This document shows, piece by piece, positions 31,877 through 40,321 of a stretch of 48,404 bases of DNA. The stretch's first letter is position 1; each line of letters opens with the position of its first letter. The notes beneath the pieces are model-generated. The model was not told the origin of the DNA and did no database searches. It saw nothing but the letters and a program-made list of their open reading frames with translations. The translations under genes and the position numbers were made by a program. The DNA comes from Bacteroidales bacterium UBA1199 (GTDB lineage Bacteria > Bacteroidota > Bacteroidia > Bacteroidales > UBA932), in assembly GCA_002309795.1 (NCBI GenBank), contig DBXZ01000027.1:60915-109318 (forward strand), given 5' to 3'.

Positions 31877-34348
31877 TTAAACTATGGTCTGGTGGTCCAG
31901 CGATTCCAGTTTCCGGTCGAGCGTGTCGAAATCCGAAATCAGGACGGCGCGTGCCTTGCTTCCTTCGAACGGTCCGACGATGCCCGCTGCTTCCAACTGT
32001 TCAATAATCTTGCCAGCGCGCGGATATCCGATATCCAATTTGCGCTGAAGCAGCGAAACGGAACCCTGCTGGGTCTGTACGACAATCTTGGCCGCTTCCT
32101 CAAAAAGCTTGTCTCGACGGCGCAGATCCACGTCGCCACCGCCTGCATCGCCGTTTTCTTCTTCCGGTTCGGGCAGCGGGAAGGGCTGGGTATAACCGCG
32201 CTGATCCTGAATGAAAGTTGCCAGGTCCTTCACCTCGTCGGTTTCGATCAGGGCACACTGCACACGGGTCAGGTCCATGTTCGGAGCAATGACCAGCATG
32301 TCGCCGCGGCCGATCAGCCGGTTGGCGCCCGGGGTATCGATAATGGTCTTGGAGTCGACGCTGGAGTTGACGCGGAACGCAATACGGGAGTTGAAGTTGG
32401 CCTTGATGTTACCGGTGATGATGTCGGTGGTCGGACGCTGCGTAGCGAGCACCAGGTGGATACCCACGGCACGGGCTTTCTGGGCCAGGCGGGCAATCGG
32501 TTCCTCGATCTCACGGCCGGCGGTCGTGATCAGGTCGGCAAACTCGTCGATCACCACAACGATATAGGGCATGAACTTATGCCCGTTGTTCGGGTTCAGC
32601 TTGCGGTTCAGGAACTTGGCATTGTAGTCCTTGATCTGGCGGACGTCGGCCTGCCGCATCAGTTCGTAGCGGTTTTCCATCTCCTCGCAAAGCGATTTGA
32701 GGGTGGTGATAACCTTCTTGGTATCGGTAATGATGGCCTCGTCCTCTCCTTCCAGTTTGGCCAGATAGTGTTTCTCCAGTTTGGAATAGAGGGAGAGTTC
32801 CACACGTTTGGGGTCCACCATCACGAACTTGATCTCCGCCGGATGCTTGCAATAGAGCAGCGAAGCGATGATACAGTTCAGGCCGACCGACTTACCCATA
32901 CCGGTGGCGCCGGCCACCAGCAGGTGCGGCATCTTGGCCAGATCCAGGAAGAAGGGTTCGTTGGTCACGGTGATACCCAGTGCGAGCGGCAGTTCCATCT
33001 TCGCCTCCTTGAACTGCGGCGAGTTGAGCACGCTCTTGAGCGGCACCACGCTGGCGCGCTCATTCGGCACTTCAATGCCCACGGCGTCGGTCAGGGTAAC
33101 CACACGGACACCCTTGGTACCCAGGGAGATGGCGATATCTTCCTCGAGCGAACGCACCTGCGCCACCTTGATACCCTCGGCCAGGTGAATCTTGTAGAGC
33201 GTCACGGTCGGGCTCTTGGCGGCGGTGATGCCCGAGACGCCAATCTTATAGTTGGCCAGCGCATTGACAATCCGCTGCTTGTTTTTCTCAAGCTCGGAAA
33301 GCGGCACTTCGTACCATTTGTCACGGTAGTCGTGGAGGATGGCGAGCGAAGGCATCTCATAGTTGGGCAGGTCGAGACGCGGGTCGAAGAGATGTGCCGC
33401 CTCTTCCTCGGTCAGGTTGGCCAGGAAATCGTTTTCAGATGCCTCCACGGCCAGTGGAACCTCCTCCGCAGGGGCAGCTTCCGGAACGGGTTCCGGTTCA
33501 GGAGCGGGCTCGAAAGCGGGTTCGGGCACCGGCTCGTAGAAGTCTTCCGGTACGTCGTCCTGCGTGTCGTGGACAGGCAGGACCTCCGGATTCGGTTCGT
33601 CATCAAACTGTTCAAAGTCAGGTTCCGGTTCGTCACCGTCCGTTTCTTCCTCTTCCGCCGCCGCTTCCTCTTCAGGCTGCGGTTCCGGCTCGACCGGCTT
33701 TTCTGCCCGGTGGGTCGTGAAATAGATGAACTTGTCAAACCAGAGTGCGACCTTGTTGCTCAGGAGCATGGCCCAGCCCACGAGAATCACGAAAATCACG
33801 CTGCCGGCTCCCAATTTGCCGAGCAGGTTGCAGAGCCACTGGTTGGCATAGAAGCCATAGGAGCCGCCCGGTGCGCCGCCGAGCAGACTGCTGCTGAAAA
33901 AGCTGAAGATATAGGCAAAGAGCACCGAGAAGATGATGGCGCCCAGAAAACAGACGGTGAATACCCGCACCAGGTTCACCTTCTTGATGCGCAGGAAGAA
34001 AGCGGAGAGCGCGCCCACGAAGAGGGGCAGCGTGAAGGCACCGAAGCCGAACAACTTGGCCACAAGCAGGTTGGCCCAGAGGAATCCCAGCTTGCCTCCG
34101 ATATTGAAGGCTTTCTGGCCGGGGCTGAAAAGTTCGGGATTCGTCAGCAGGCTCTGATCCTTGCTCCAGGTAAAGATATAGGAGACGAGGGTCGCCAGCG
34201 TGTAGAGGGCGATCAGGGCCAGCAGAATACCCGTAAGCAGGCGGACGTTCCGCCAGAACTGCGAGGGCTTGCGGGCGGCACGTTTTTTCTTCTTCGGGGT
34301 CTGCTTCGCGGATTTTTCCGCCGGCTTCTTCTCTTTCTTTTCTGCCAT
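31877..34348 (-). CDS. ftsK: DNA translocase FtsK
   Basis: An 823-residue FtsK/SpoIIIE translocase. Four membrane helices lie in residues about 38-200, then a low-complexity acidic Pro/Glu linker (about 216-300). The motor has Walker A GATGMGKS (480-487), Walker B-type VVVIDEFADL, and ATQRPTTDIITGNIKANF. The gamma domain at about 755-815 (TQQGSVSLLQRKLDIGYPRAGKIIEQLE) recognises KOPS/SRS-like DNA polarity sequences. It pumps DNA through the septum and activates XerCD at dif; both recombinase types are encoded in this window. It lies 2 bases after DUF4290 and 1 base before the lolA-like gene. Confidence 0.97.
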   Translation of the reverse strand: MAEKKEKKPAEKSAKQTPKKKKRAARKPSQFWRNVRLLTGILLALIALYTLATLVSYIFTWSKDQSLLTNPELFSPGQKAFNIGGKLGFLWANLLVAKLFGFGAFTLPLFVGALSAFFLRIKKVNLVRVFTVCFLGAIIFSVLFAYIFSFFSSSLLGGAPGGSYGFYANQWLCNLLGKLGAGSVIFVILVGWAMLLSNKVALWFDKFIYFTTHRAEKPVEPEPQPEEEAAAEEEETDGDEPEPDFEQFDDEPNPEVLPVHDTQDDVPEDFYEPVPEPAFEPAPEPEPVPEAAPAEEVPLAVEASENDFLANLTEEEAAHLFDPRLDLPNYEMPSLAILHDYRDKWYEVPLSELEKNKQRIVNALANYKIGVSGITAAKSPTVTLYKIHLAEGIKVAQVRSLEEDIAISLGTKGVRVVTLTDAVGIEVPNERASVVPLKSVLNSPQFKEAKMELPLALGITVTNEPFFLDLAKMPHLLVAGATGMGKSVGLNCIIASLLYCKHPAEIKFVMVDPKRVELSLYSKLEKHYLAKLEGEDEAIITDTKKVITTLKSLCEEMENRYELMRQADVRQIKDYNAKFLNRKLNPNNGHKFMPYIVVVIDEFADLITTAGREIEEPIARLAQKARAVGIHLVLATQRPTTDIITGNIKANFNSRIAFRVNSSVDSKTIIDTPGANRLIGRGDMLVIAPNMDLTRVQCALIETDEVKDLATFIQDQRGYTQPFPLPEPEEENGDAGGGDVDLRRRDKLFEEAAKIVVQTQQGSVSLLQRKLDIGYPRAGKIIEQLEAAGIVGPFEGSKARAVLISDFDTLDRKLESLDHQTIV

Positions 34349-34350
34349 CG

Positions 34351-34980
34351 TTATTTTCTCTTGCGATTACGTTTCTTCTTGTAGTTCTTGCTGCCCTGAC
34401 CGTTCTGGAGCATACCGGGACGGGCGAAGTTGGCATCCGCCGCTACCGCACCGAGTTCGATTCCCTCGGGGACCTTGAGCCGGCCTTCGGAGAGACGCTC
34501 GATGTCAGCAAAAATCGTGGCGTCCGCCACGGAGTCTTTATTCCAGATCAGGTACTGCTGCCGCATATAGAGCGCCAGCGCACGGATCATCTCGCGTTTG
34601 GCTTCGTCGTCTTCGCGGTCGGCGATCAGCTGGATCATATTCTCGATGTTCCGGCCGTAGCAGGCAGCCTTCACCGGCCGCTTTTCGATGGGAATCGGCT
34701 GCGGTTTGGTCTCGAGATCCTTCTTGTCAGGCACCGGATAGGGCGAATCGATATCGATGTCGTAGCCGGCCATCATCTGCATGTGATCCCACAGTTTGTG
34801 CTTGTAATCGACCATCTCCCGCACCTGCGGGTTGAGCTGGGCCATCACCTGCACGACGGCACGGATCTGCTCGTTTCGTTTTTCCCGGTCGGGAATGGCT
34901 TTCACCATCTCGACCATCTTCTGCACATACCTGCCGTATTCGGGCAGAATCAGTTTCTCTCGCTGGGTATTGTAATCCAT
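34351..34980 (-). CDS. DUF4290 protein
   Basis: A 209-residue soluble, helical protein matching the Bacteroidota-specific DUF4290 family: MDYNTQREKLILPEYGRYVQ at the start, the QIRAVVQVMAQLNPQ helix, DYKHKLWDHMQMMAGYDIDIDSPYP in the middle, and a basic C-terminal tail (KNYKKKRNRKRK) that could bind nucleic acid. Function is unknown. The gene lies between a lipid kinase and ftsK, and elsewhere in the phylum DUF4290 often precedes murA, hinting at a cell envelope or division role. Confidence 0.88.
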   Translation of the reverse strand: MDYNTQREKLILPEYGRYVQKMVEMVKAIPDREKRNEQIRAVVQVMAQLNPQVREMVDYKHKLWDHMQMMAGYDIDIDSPYPVPDKKDLETKPQPIPIEKRPVKAACYGRNIENMIQLIADREDDEAKREMIRALALYMRQQYLIWNKDSVADATIFADIERLSEGRLKVPEGIELGAVAADANFARPGMLQNGQGSKNYKKKRNRKRK

Positions 34981-34992
34981 ATCGGTAAATAA

Positions 34993-35925
34993 TTACAGGT
35001 TGGTGACCACTTTGACGGCTGAAGGGATAATCGTGCACTTTGCCGGCGAACAGCCGACCGGTTCGCCGTCGACCTCCATGAAGGAAGCGGGGGTCGCATC
35101 AATCTCAATGGTATGCTTTGCGCGCGCGGCGATGACCTCTTTCATTTCTAGGATGGTTCCCTTGAAGAGGCGCTTGACGGAGAATAGGAACTTGCCCTTC
35201 CAAAGCTTCTTCACGACGGTCACGTCAAGCAGGCCGTCGTCGATAACCGCCTGCGGGGTCTCCATCATGCCGCCGCCGCAGTACCGGCCGTTGCCGAGTG
35301 CTACGGAGAAGGCCGGACCTTCGTAGAACGGTTCTCCGTCCACCTTGACGGTGAAGTGCGGACACTTATACCACAGGAAGCCCTGCATCAGGCACTTATA
35401 ATACTGCGCGTCGCCGCTCTTGCCCTTCTTTTTGGCAGCTTCGAAGAGATGGCAGACCTGCGCATCGAAACCCAGTCCGCCGATGTTGACCATGTAGCGC
35501 GTATAGGGATTGCCATTGTTGATGGTCTCCACCTTGACGACGTCCTGAATCATCTCCTTTCCGCGGACGATCACCTCGACTGCGGCATCCAGGTCTTTCA
35601 GCGGAATCTGGTGATAGCGGGGCCAGTCGTTGCCCGATCCTACGGGAATCATGGCGATGGTAACCTCCTGCGTGGGAACCTCGCTCTGGGTCATCACGCC
35701 GTTCAGGATTTCGTGGATGGCGCCGTCGCCGCCCAGGGTGAGAATCTTGCGGTAGCCCGCCTTGAGCGCCTCCTTGGTCAATTCAATAGCATGGTATTTG
35801 TATTCCGTGAAACTCTCGGAGTAGGTGACTCCCTTGGCGGTGAGGAGCTCGGAAACACGGGCCCAGGCCTGACCGGCCTTGCCGCCGCCGGAGAGCTTGC
35901 TGACGATAACTTTCCAGTCTTTCAT
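34993..35925 (-). CDS. Diacylglycerol-kinase-like lipid kinase (YegS/DgkB type)
   Basis: A 310-residue kinase of the DAG-kinase catalytic fold: ATP-binding LGGDGAIHEILNGV (about 62-75) and VGSGNDWPR (about 91-99). The C-terminal beta-sandwich ends EVDGEPVGCSPAKCTIIPSAVKVV, the usual Glu-Asp-Gly-Glu motif. It phosphorylates a lipid such as diacylglycerol. I chose the ATG at 35925, 17 bases after a clear -7 box; a longer in-frame reading would run through the parA gene. It is the first gene of the DUF4290-ftsK-lolA unit. Confidence 0.92.
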   Translation of the reverse strand: MKDWKVIVSKLSGGGKAGQAWARVSELLTAKGVTYSESFTEYKYHAIELTKEALKAGYRKILTLGGDGAIHEILNGVMTQSEVPTQEVTIAMIPVGSGNDWPRYHQIPLKDLDAAVEVIVRGKEMIQDVVKVETINNGNPYTRYMVNIGGLGFDAQVCHLFEAAKKKGKSGDAQYYKCLMQGFLWYKCPHFTVKVDGEPFYEGPAFSVALGNGRYCGGGMMETPQAVIDDGLLDVTVVKKLWKGKFLFSVKRLFKGTILEMKEVIAARAKHTIEIDATPASFMEVDGEPVGCSPAKCTIIPSAVKVVTNL

Positions 35926-35942
35926 AGTTCGTATATGTTCTG

Positions 35943-35950
35943 CAAATTTA
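35943..35950 (-). promoter_or_regulatory. -7 box TAAATTTG for the lipid kinase-ftsK operon
   Basis: An exact TAnnTTTG box on the minus strand, 17 bases before the lipid kinase start, back-to-back with the parA box 32 bases away. Confidence 0.6.
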
Positions 35951-35982
35951 CCCAAAATTCCCGTTTCTAATAAAAGAATTTG

Positions 35983-35990
35983 TATTTTTG
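35983..35990 (+). promoter_or_regulatory. -7 box TATTTTTG for parAB
   Basis: An exact TAnnTTTG box 19 bases before the parA start at 36010. The -33 windows of this and the divergent kinase promoter overlap. Confidence 0.6.
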
Positions 35991-36009
35991 TATTTTCAAA
36001 GAAAATAAT

Positions 36010-36780
36010 ATGGGCAAAATCATAGCGATAGCAAACCAGAAAGGCGGCGTAGGCAAGACCACCACCGCCATCAACCTTGCATCTTCCCTGGCCGTCCTCG
36101 AAAAGCGCACGCTCGTCATCGACGCCGACCCGCAGGCCAACACCACTTCCGGCCTCAACTTCGATCCGGACTCCCAGGACAAGCGCACCCTTTACCAGGT
36201 GCTGATCGGCGAGCGAAAGATTGAAGAGACCATTCTGGAAACCGATCTGGACTGCCTGCATATCATCCCCTCGCACATCGACCTGGTGGGCGCGGAGGTG
36301 GAGATGCTTTCGCTTGAAAACGGCCGCGAGAACCTGCTCAGGGAGGCGATTGCCACCATCCGGGACAACTACGATTTCATCATCATCGACTGTGCGCCGT
36401 CGCTCGGCCTGATCACGGTCAACGCCCTGACAGCCGCCGATTCGGTGATCATCCCGGTCCAGCCGGAGTACTTCTCGCTCGAAGGACTCGGCAAACTGCT
36501 CAAGACCATCAAGATTGTCCAGACGCGCCTGAACACCGCCCTCAACATCGAAGGCTTCCTCTTCACCATGTACGACGGCCGTCTCCGTCTCCACAACCAG
36601 GTGGTGGACGACGTGAAAAAGCACTTCCCCGGCATGTCGTTCGAAACCGTCATCACCCGCAACGTCCGCCTCAGCGAGGCGCCTTCATACGGCAAACCCG
36701 CCATCCTCTACGACGCATCCTCCTCGGGTGCGAACAACTATCTGGCACTCGCTCAGGAAATTATCAATAAGAACAACTGA
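36010..36780 (+). CDS. parA: Chromosome partitioning ATPase ParA/Soj
   Basis: A 256-residue ParA. The deviant Walker A KGGVGKTTT lies at residues 11-19 (starting from the ATG at 36010, chosen because it gives the usual MGKIIAIANQKGGVGKTT start), Walker A' VIDADPQAN, and Walker B DFIIIDCAPSLG. It uses ATP-dependent DNA binding to move ParB-parS complexes. parB follows after 2 bases. Confidence 0.96.
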   Translation: MGKIIAIANQKGGVGKTTTAINLASSLAVLEKRTLVIDADPQANTTSGLNFDPDSQDKRTLYQVLIGERKIEETILETDLDCLHIIPSHIDLVGAEVEMLSLENGRENLLREAIATIRDNYDFIIIDCAPSLGLITVNALTAADSVIIPVQPEYFSLEGLGKLLKTIKIVQTRLNTALNIEGFLFTMYDGRLRLHNQVVDDVKKHFPGMSFETVITRNVRLSEAPSYGKPAILYDASSSGANNYLALAQEIINKNN

Positions 36781-36782
36781 CA

Positions 36783-37688
36783 ATGGCACAAAGACCTGCA
36801 TTAGGCAAAGGATTGGGCGCCCTGCTGGGCGACATCGATGCGACACCGGTTGCACAGGAACCGCGGATTGCCACGGTGACCGTGGCGGCCGACAGCCCGG
36901 TCGCCGTCAACGAGATTGCGTTGGACAAGATCGTCCCCAACCCTTTCCAGCCCCGCCTCAACTTCGATGAAGAAGCGCTTTCCGAACTCAGCGAATCCAT
37001 CCGGACCCTGGGCATCATCCAGCCGCTGACGCTTCGTGAAATGCCCGAAGGCCGCTACCAGATTATCAGCGGCGAGCGTCGTTTCCGCGCAGCCAAAATG
37101 GCCGGACTCACGCAGGTTCCCGCCTATATCCGCAAGGCCGACGACGCCGCGATGCTCGAGATGGCCATTGTCGAGAACATCCAGCGCGAAAACCTTGACG
37201 CGATTGAAACGGCGCTCGGTTTCCAGCGCCTGATTGACGAATGCTCCCTCACCCAGGAGGCGATGGCGCTGCGCGTAGGTAAGAAACGTGCCACCATCAC
37301 CAACTACCTGCGTCTGCTCAACCTCCCGCCGGAGATTCAGAAAGCCATCAAGGAAAACGCCATCAGCGCCGGCCATGCCAAAGCGCTGCTTTCGCTCGAC
37401 AATCCCAAAGCCCAGATCCGGCTCTGCAACCAGACCGTCAAAGGCGGCTGGTCGGTCCGCACCCTCGAAGAGAAGGTCCGGAAACTGCTGGAAGAGAAGA
37501 AGACGGAGAAGGTGGCCGCTCCCGGCCTGCCCGAGAGTTATACCCGCCTGAAGGGACTCTTCGAGTCGCTGGGCAGCGGTGTCTCCGTCAAACGTTCCGA
37601 AAAGGGCGGCGGCTCTCTCACGGTCCGGTTCAAGGATGATTCCGAGACGGAAAAATTCCTCGACGCTCTGGAAAAGTTCAATCGATAG
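36783..37688 (+). CDS. parB: Chromosome partitioning protein ParB/Spo0J
   Basis: A 301-residue ParB. N-terminal MAQRPALGKGLGALLGD is the ParA-stimulating basic stretch; the CTPase core carries GERRFRAA (Box II, about 95-102) and ENIQRENL, followed by a helix-turn-helix (TQEAMALRVGKKRATITNYLRLLNLP) for parS binding and a C-terminal dimerisation domain (GGGSLTVRFKDDSETEKFLDALEKF). No convincing parS was found in the window. The DUF5683 gene follows after 11 bases. Confidence 0.96.
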   Translation: MAQRPALGKGLGALLGDIDATPVAQEPRIATVTVAADSPVAVNEIALDKIVPNPFQPRLNFDEEALSELSESIRTLGIIQPLTLREMPEGRYQIISGERRFRAAKMAGLTQVPAYIRKADDAAMLEMAIVENIQRENLDAIETALGFQRLIDECSLTQEAMALRVGKKRATITNYLRLLNLPPEIQKAIKENAISAGHAKALLSLDNPKAQIRLCNQTVKGGWSVRTLEEKVRKLLEEKKTEKVAAPGLPESYTRLKGLFESLGSGVSVKRSEKGGGSLTVRFKDDSETEKFLDALEKFNR

Positions 37689-37699
37689 CGGTTCGGAAA

Positions 37700-38656
37700 G
37701 TGCGGGCGAAAGTTCTCTTACTCGGTCTGTTGCTCATGGGCATCTGCTTCGGGGCGGAGGCTCAGTTCCGGCGTGAACTTTCCACCAATACCGGCACCTT
37801 CACCAATGTTCCCGGCGCTGCGGACCCCAACAATCCGCAGGTTGCCGACAGCGCCTCCGTGGCGGTCGATTCCACGGCCGGGTTCTCCCTCAGAAGGCTC
37901 ATCCGGGGCTACGCCCGCAAGGATACGCTCCCTCCGGCCTATATGTTCGCGGGAGCCGTGGTCGTTCCCGGCGCTTCCCAGATGTACAACCGCGACTGGT
38001 GGAAACTGCCGGTCATTTACGGCGGAATCGGTGCAGGCGTAGGAGCCGGCATCTACTTCAACACCCAGTGGAAACAGACCGGCGATCCCCAGTTCAAAAC
38101 CTGGCGCAACCTGAGTTACGTGGGAGCCGGACTCTTTTATTGGGCCTCCCTGCTCGACGGTGTGGTCTGCTACCAGACCGACCTCCGCGCCCCCGTTCCT
38201 GCCAAATCCACCCTCTATTCCGCCTTGCTGCCCGGACTGGGCCAGGCCAACAACGGAGACTGGTGGAAGATTCCCATCTGGGTGGGCGGATTCGTGGCCT
38301 GCGGTTATGCATACCACCTCAACGATATGGAATACAAGCGCTTCCGTTACATCTACACGGTAGCGAGCGACGCCTCGAGCGGCTACTATGGCGCCGTTTC
38401 CGCCAGCCAGGCGGAGTGGTACAAAGACCTCTATCGCAAGTATCGCGATTATTCGGTGCTGGCCTTTGCGCTGGTCTATATCCTGCAAATCATCGACGCC
38501 AACGTCTTCGCCTACATGGCTGACTTCGACGTAAGCGACAACCTGGCTTCGCTCCGGCTGGAGCCCGCCGTACTGAATCCCGAATACTCCCTGCTGGCCG
38601 CATCCGGCGTTTCGCCCACGCCCGCACTGGGACTGAAACTGAATCTCAATTTCTGA
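37700..38656 (+). CDS. DUF5683 membrane protein
   Basis: A 318-residue protein with a signal peptide ending near residue 21 (AEA-Q). The body contains several hydrophobic segments with two related WWKLPVIYGGIGAGVGAGIYF and WWKIPIWVGGFVACGYAYH stretches (about 114-135 and 192-210), each preceded by an LxPGxGQxxxxDWWK-like run, matching the DUF5683 pattern of paired hairpins. Function is unknown; genes of this family regularly follow parB in Bacteroidota and precede the lytic transglycosylase, as here. Confidence 0.88.
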   Translation: MRAKVLLLGLLLMGICFGAEAQFRRELSTNTGTFTNVPGAADPNNPQVADSASVAVDSTAGFSLRRLIRGYARKDTLPPAYMFAGAVVVPGASQMYNRDWWKLPVIYGGIGAGVGAGIYFNTQWKQTGDPQFKTWRNLSYVGAGLFYWASLLDGVVCYQTDLRAPVPAKSTLYSALLPGLGQANNGDWWKIPIWVGGFVACGYAYHLNDMEYKRFRYIYTVASDASSGYYGAVSASQAEWYKDLYRKYRDYSVLAFALVYILQIIDANVFAYMADFDVSDNLASLRLEPAVLNPEYSLLAASGVSPTPALGLKLNLNF

Positions 38657-38662
38657 CGACAG

Positions 38663-40321
38663 ATGAACTATAGAAGAATCGTAACCCTTTTGCTTGTGCT
38701 GCTCGCCGGCACTTGTACCTATGCCCAGTCCCTGGATACTCTCTCCAACCTGAGGACGAAACCGCTCGGGCGGCTGAGCAAGAACCACCTTATCGATGAA
38801 CTTTACCACCAGATCGACTCCCTTCAGAAGGCTTACGATTCGCTCTATGTGGAGTATCAGTCCGTCATCCAGCCGGTGAACGTCGTGGACGACGAAGACA
38901 TCATTCCTGAAAACGACGTCAACGATACCACTGCCTTTGCGGCAGACTATACTCCGGAAAATATCGATTCGCTGCTGCACGCCTTCTATATCCAGATGGA
39001 CAAACAGCTCACGAGTTTCGACTTCGAAAGCATGGACCGGGACACCCTGACCTCCAGCATTCCGGATTCGGTCTACATTGCCCGCCTCAACAAGATCAAT
39101 TCGTTTATTCCGCTGCAGTTCAACCGCTACGTCAAGAACGATATCATCCATTATACGGAAAAGATTCCGAACACGACCGCCCGGATTCTCGGCCTCGCCC
39201 CCTACTACCTGCCGCAATTCGAGGAAATCTTCGATGAGTTCGACATGCCCAAGGAACTCAAAGCGATGGCAGTGATCGAGTCGGCCCTCAACGCCAAGGC
39301 GGTTTCCCGCGCACGGGCAAAGGGCATGTGGCAGTTCATCTATACGACCGGACGCCGCTACGGCCTGAACATCACCTCGTTCGTGGACGAGCGTTTCGAC
39401 CCGGTCACCGCCTGCCGTGCAGCCGCCCAGTACCTGAAGGACTCCTATATGATCTTCGGCGACTGGCAACTGGCCATCGCCTCCTACAACTGCGGTACGG
39501 GCAACGTGAACAAGGCTATTCGACGCAGCGGTGGCAAGACCGACTTCTGGGAGATCTATCCCTACCTGCCCCGCGAGACCCGCGGCTACATTCCCGCCTT
39601 TATCGCGGCGCTCTACGTGCTCCAGTACTATCCCGAGCACGGCATCGTACCCGCACAGGTCAGCCTGCCCGCGCACATCGATACGATTCACGTAAACAAA
39701 ATGCTTCACTTCCAGCAGGTTTCCGACAATATCGGCATCCCGATGGATGTGCTCCGCGAACTCAACCCGCAGTACCTGCATGATATCATTCCGGGCACGG
39801 AGCGCCAGTATGTGCTGCGCCTCCCCTATAACTACACAGGTCCGTTCGTAGAAAAAGAGCAGGAGATCTACGCCTACAAAGACACCGTCTTCTTCAGCGA
39901 GACGGCCATCACCAAGATCAAAGAGAGCGGTAGCGGCGAGTCCGGCGGCCGGATCGTGCACCGTGTGAAGAAGGGCGAAACCCTGGGCGGTATCGCCTCC
40001 CGTTACCGCACGAGCGTGGCCAACATCAAACGATGGAACGGGCTGCGCAACAATACGATCCATGTGGGCCAGCGGCTCGTCATCTATGGCCGGAATGCAG
40101 CGCCCAAGAACACTACGACGGCCAAATCTTCACCCGCCAATGGAAACAAGACGGCCGTCTCCGGCGATTATGTGACGTACACGGTCCGCAAGGGCGACAC
40201 CCTTTCGGCCATCGCCGGCCGCAACGGCGTTTCGCTGACCACGCTGCTCAATCTGAACAATCTCAACAAGAAGAGCAAGATCTATCCGGGCATGAAACTC
40301 CGGATCAGGAAGGCACAGTAG
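38663..40321 (+). CDS. mltD: MltD-type lytic transglycosylase with two LysM domains
   Basis: A 552-residue exported protein with a signal peptide to about residue 22 (YAQ). An SLT domain lies at about 205-325: catalytic Glu in MAVIESALNAKAVSRARAKGMWQF, then YNCGTGNVNKAI. Two C-terminal LysM repeats follow (about 433-475, HRVKKGETLGGIASRY, and 502-548, YTVRKGDTLSAIAGRN), separated by a Ser/Thr/Lys linker. It cleaves glycan strands of peptidoglycan to 1,6-anhydro ends. Its last 40 bases overlap the end of the opposite-strand helix-hairpin-helix gene. Confidence 0.94.
   Translation: MNYRRIVTLLLVLLAGTCTYAQSLDTLSNLRTKPLGRLSKNHLIDELYHQIDSLQKAYDSLYVEYQSVIQPVNVVDDEDIIPENDVNDTTAFAADYTPENIDSLLHAFYIQMDKQLTSFDFESMDRDTLTSSIPDSVYIARLNKINSFIPLQFNRYVKNDIIHYTEKIPNTTARILGLAPYYLPQFEEIFDEFDMPKELKAMAVIESALNAKAVSRARAKGMWQFIYTTGRRYGLNITSFVDERFDPVTACRAAAQYLKDSYMIFGDWQLAIASYNCGTGNVNKAIRRSGGKTDFWEIYPYLPRETRGYIPAFIAALYVLQYYPEHGIVPAQVSLPAHIDTIHVNKMLHFQQVSDNIGIPMDVLRELNPQYLHDIIPGTERQYVLRLPYNYTGPFVEKEQEIYAYKDTVFFSETAITKIKESGSGESGGRIVHRVKKGETLGGIASRYRTSVANIKRWNGLRNNTIHVGQRLVIYGRNAAPKNTTTAKSSPANGNKTAVSGDYVTYTVRKGDTLSAIAGRNGVSLTTLLNLNNLNKKSKIYPGMKLRIRKAQ

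Noticed and set aside
33420..33700. Repetitive Pro/Glu-coding DNA in ftsK as a tandem repeat or recombination site
   Set aside because: It encodes the low-complexity linker between the FtsK membrane part and motor, which varies freely; no regular unit length is seen.
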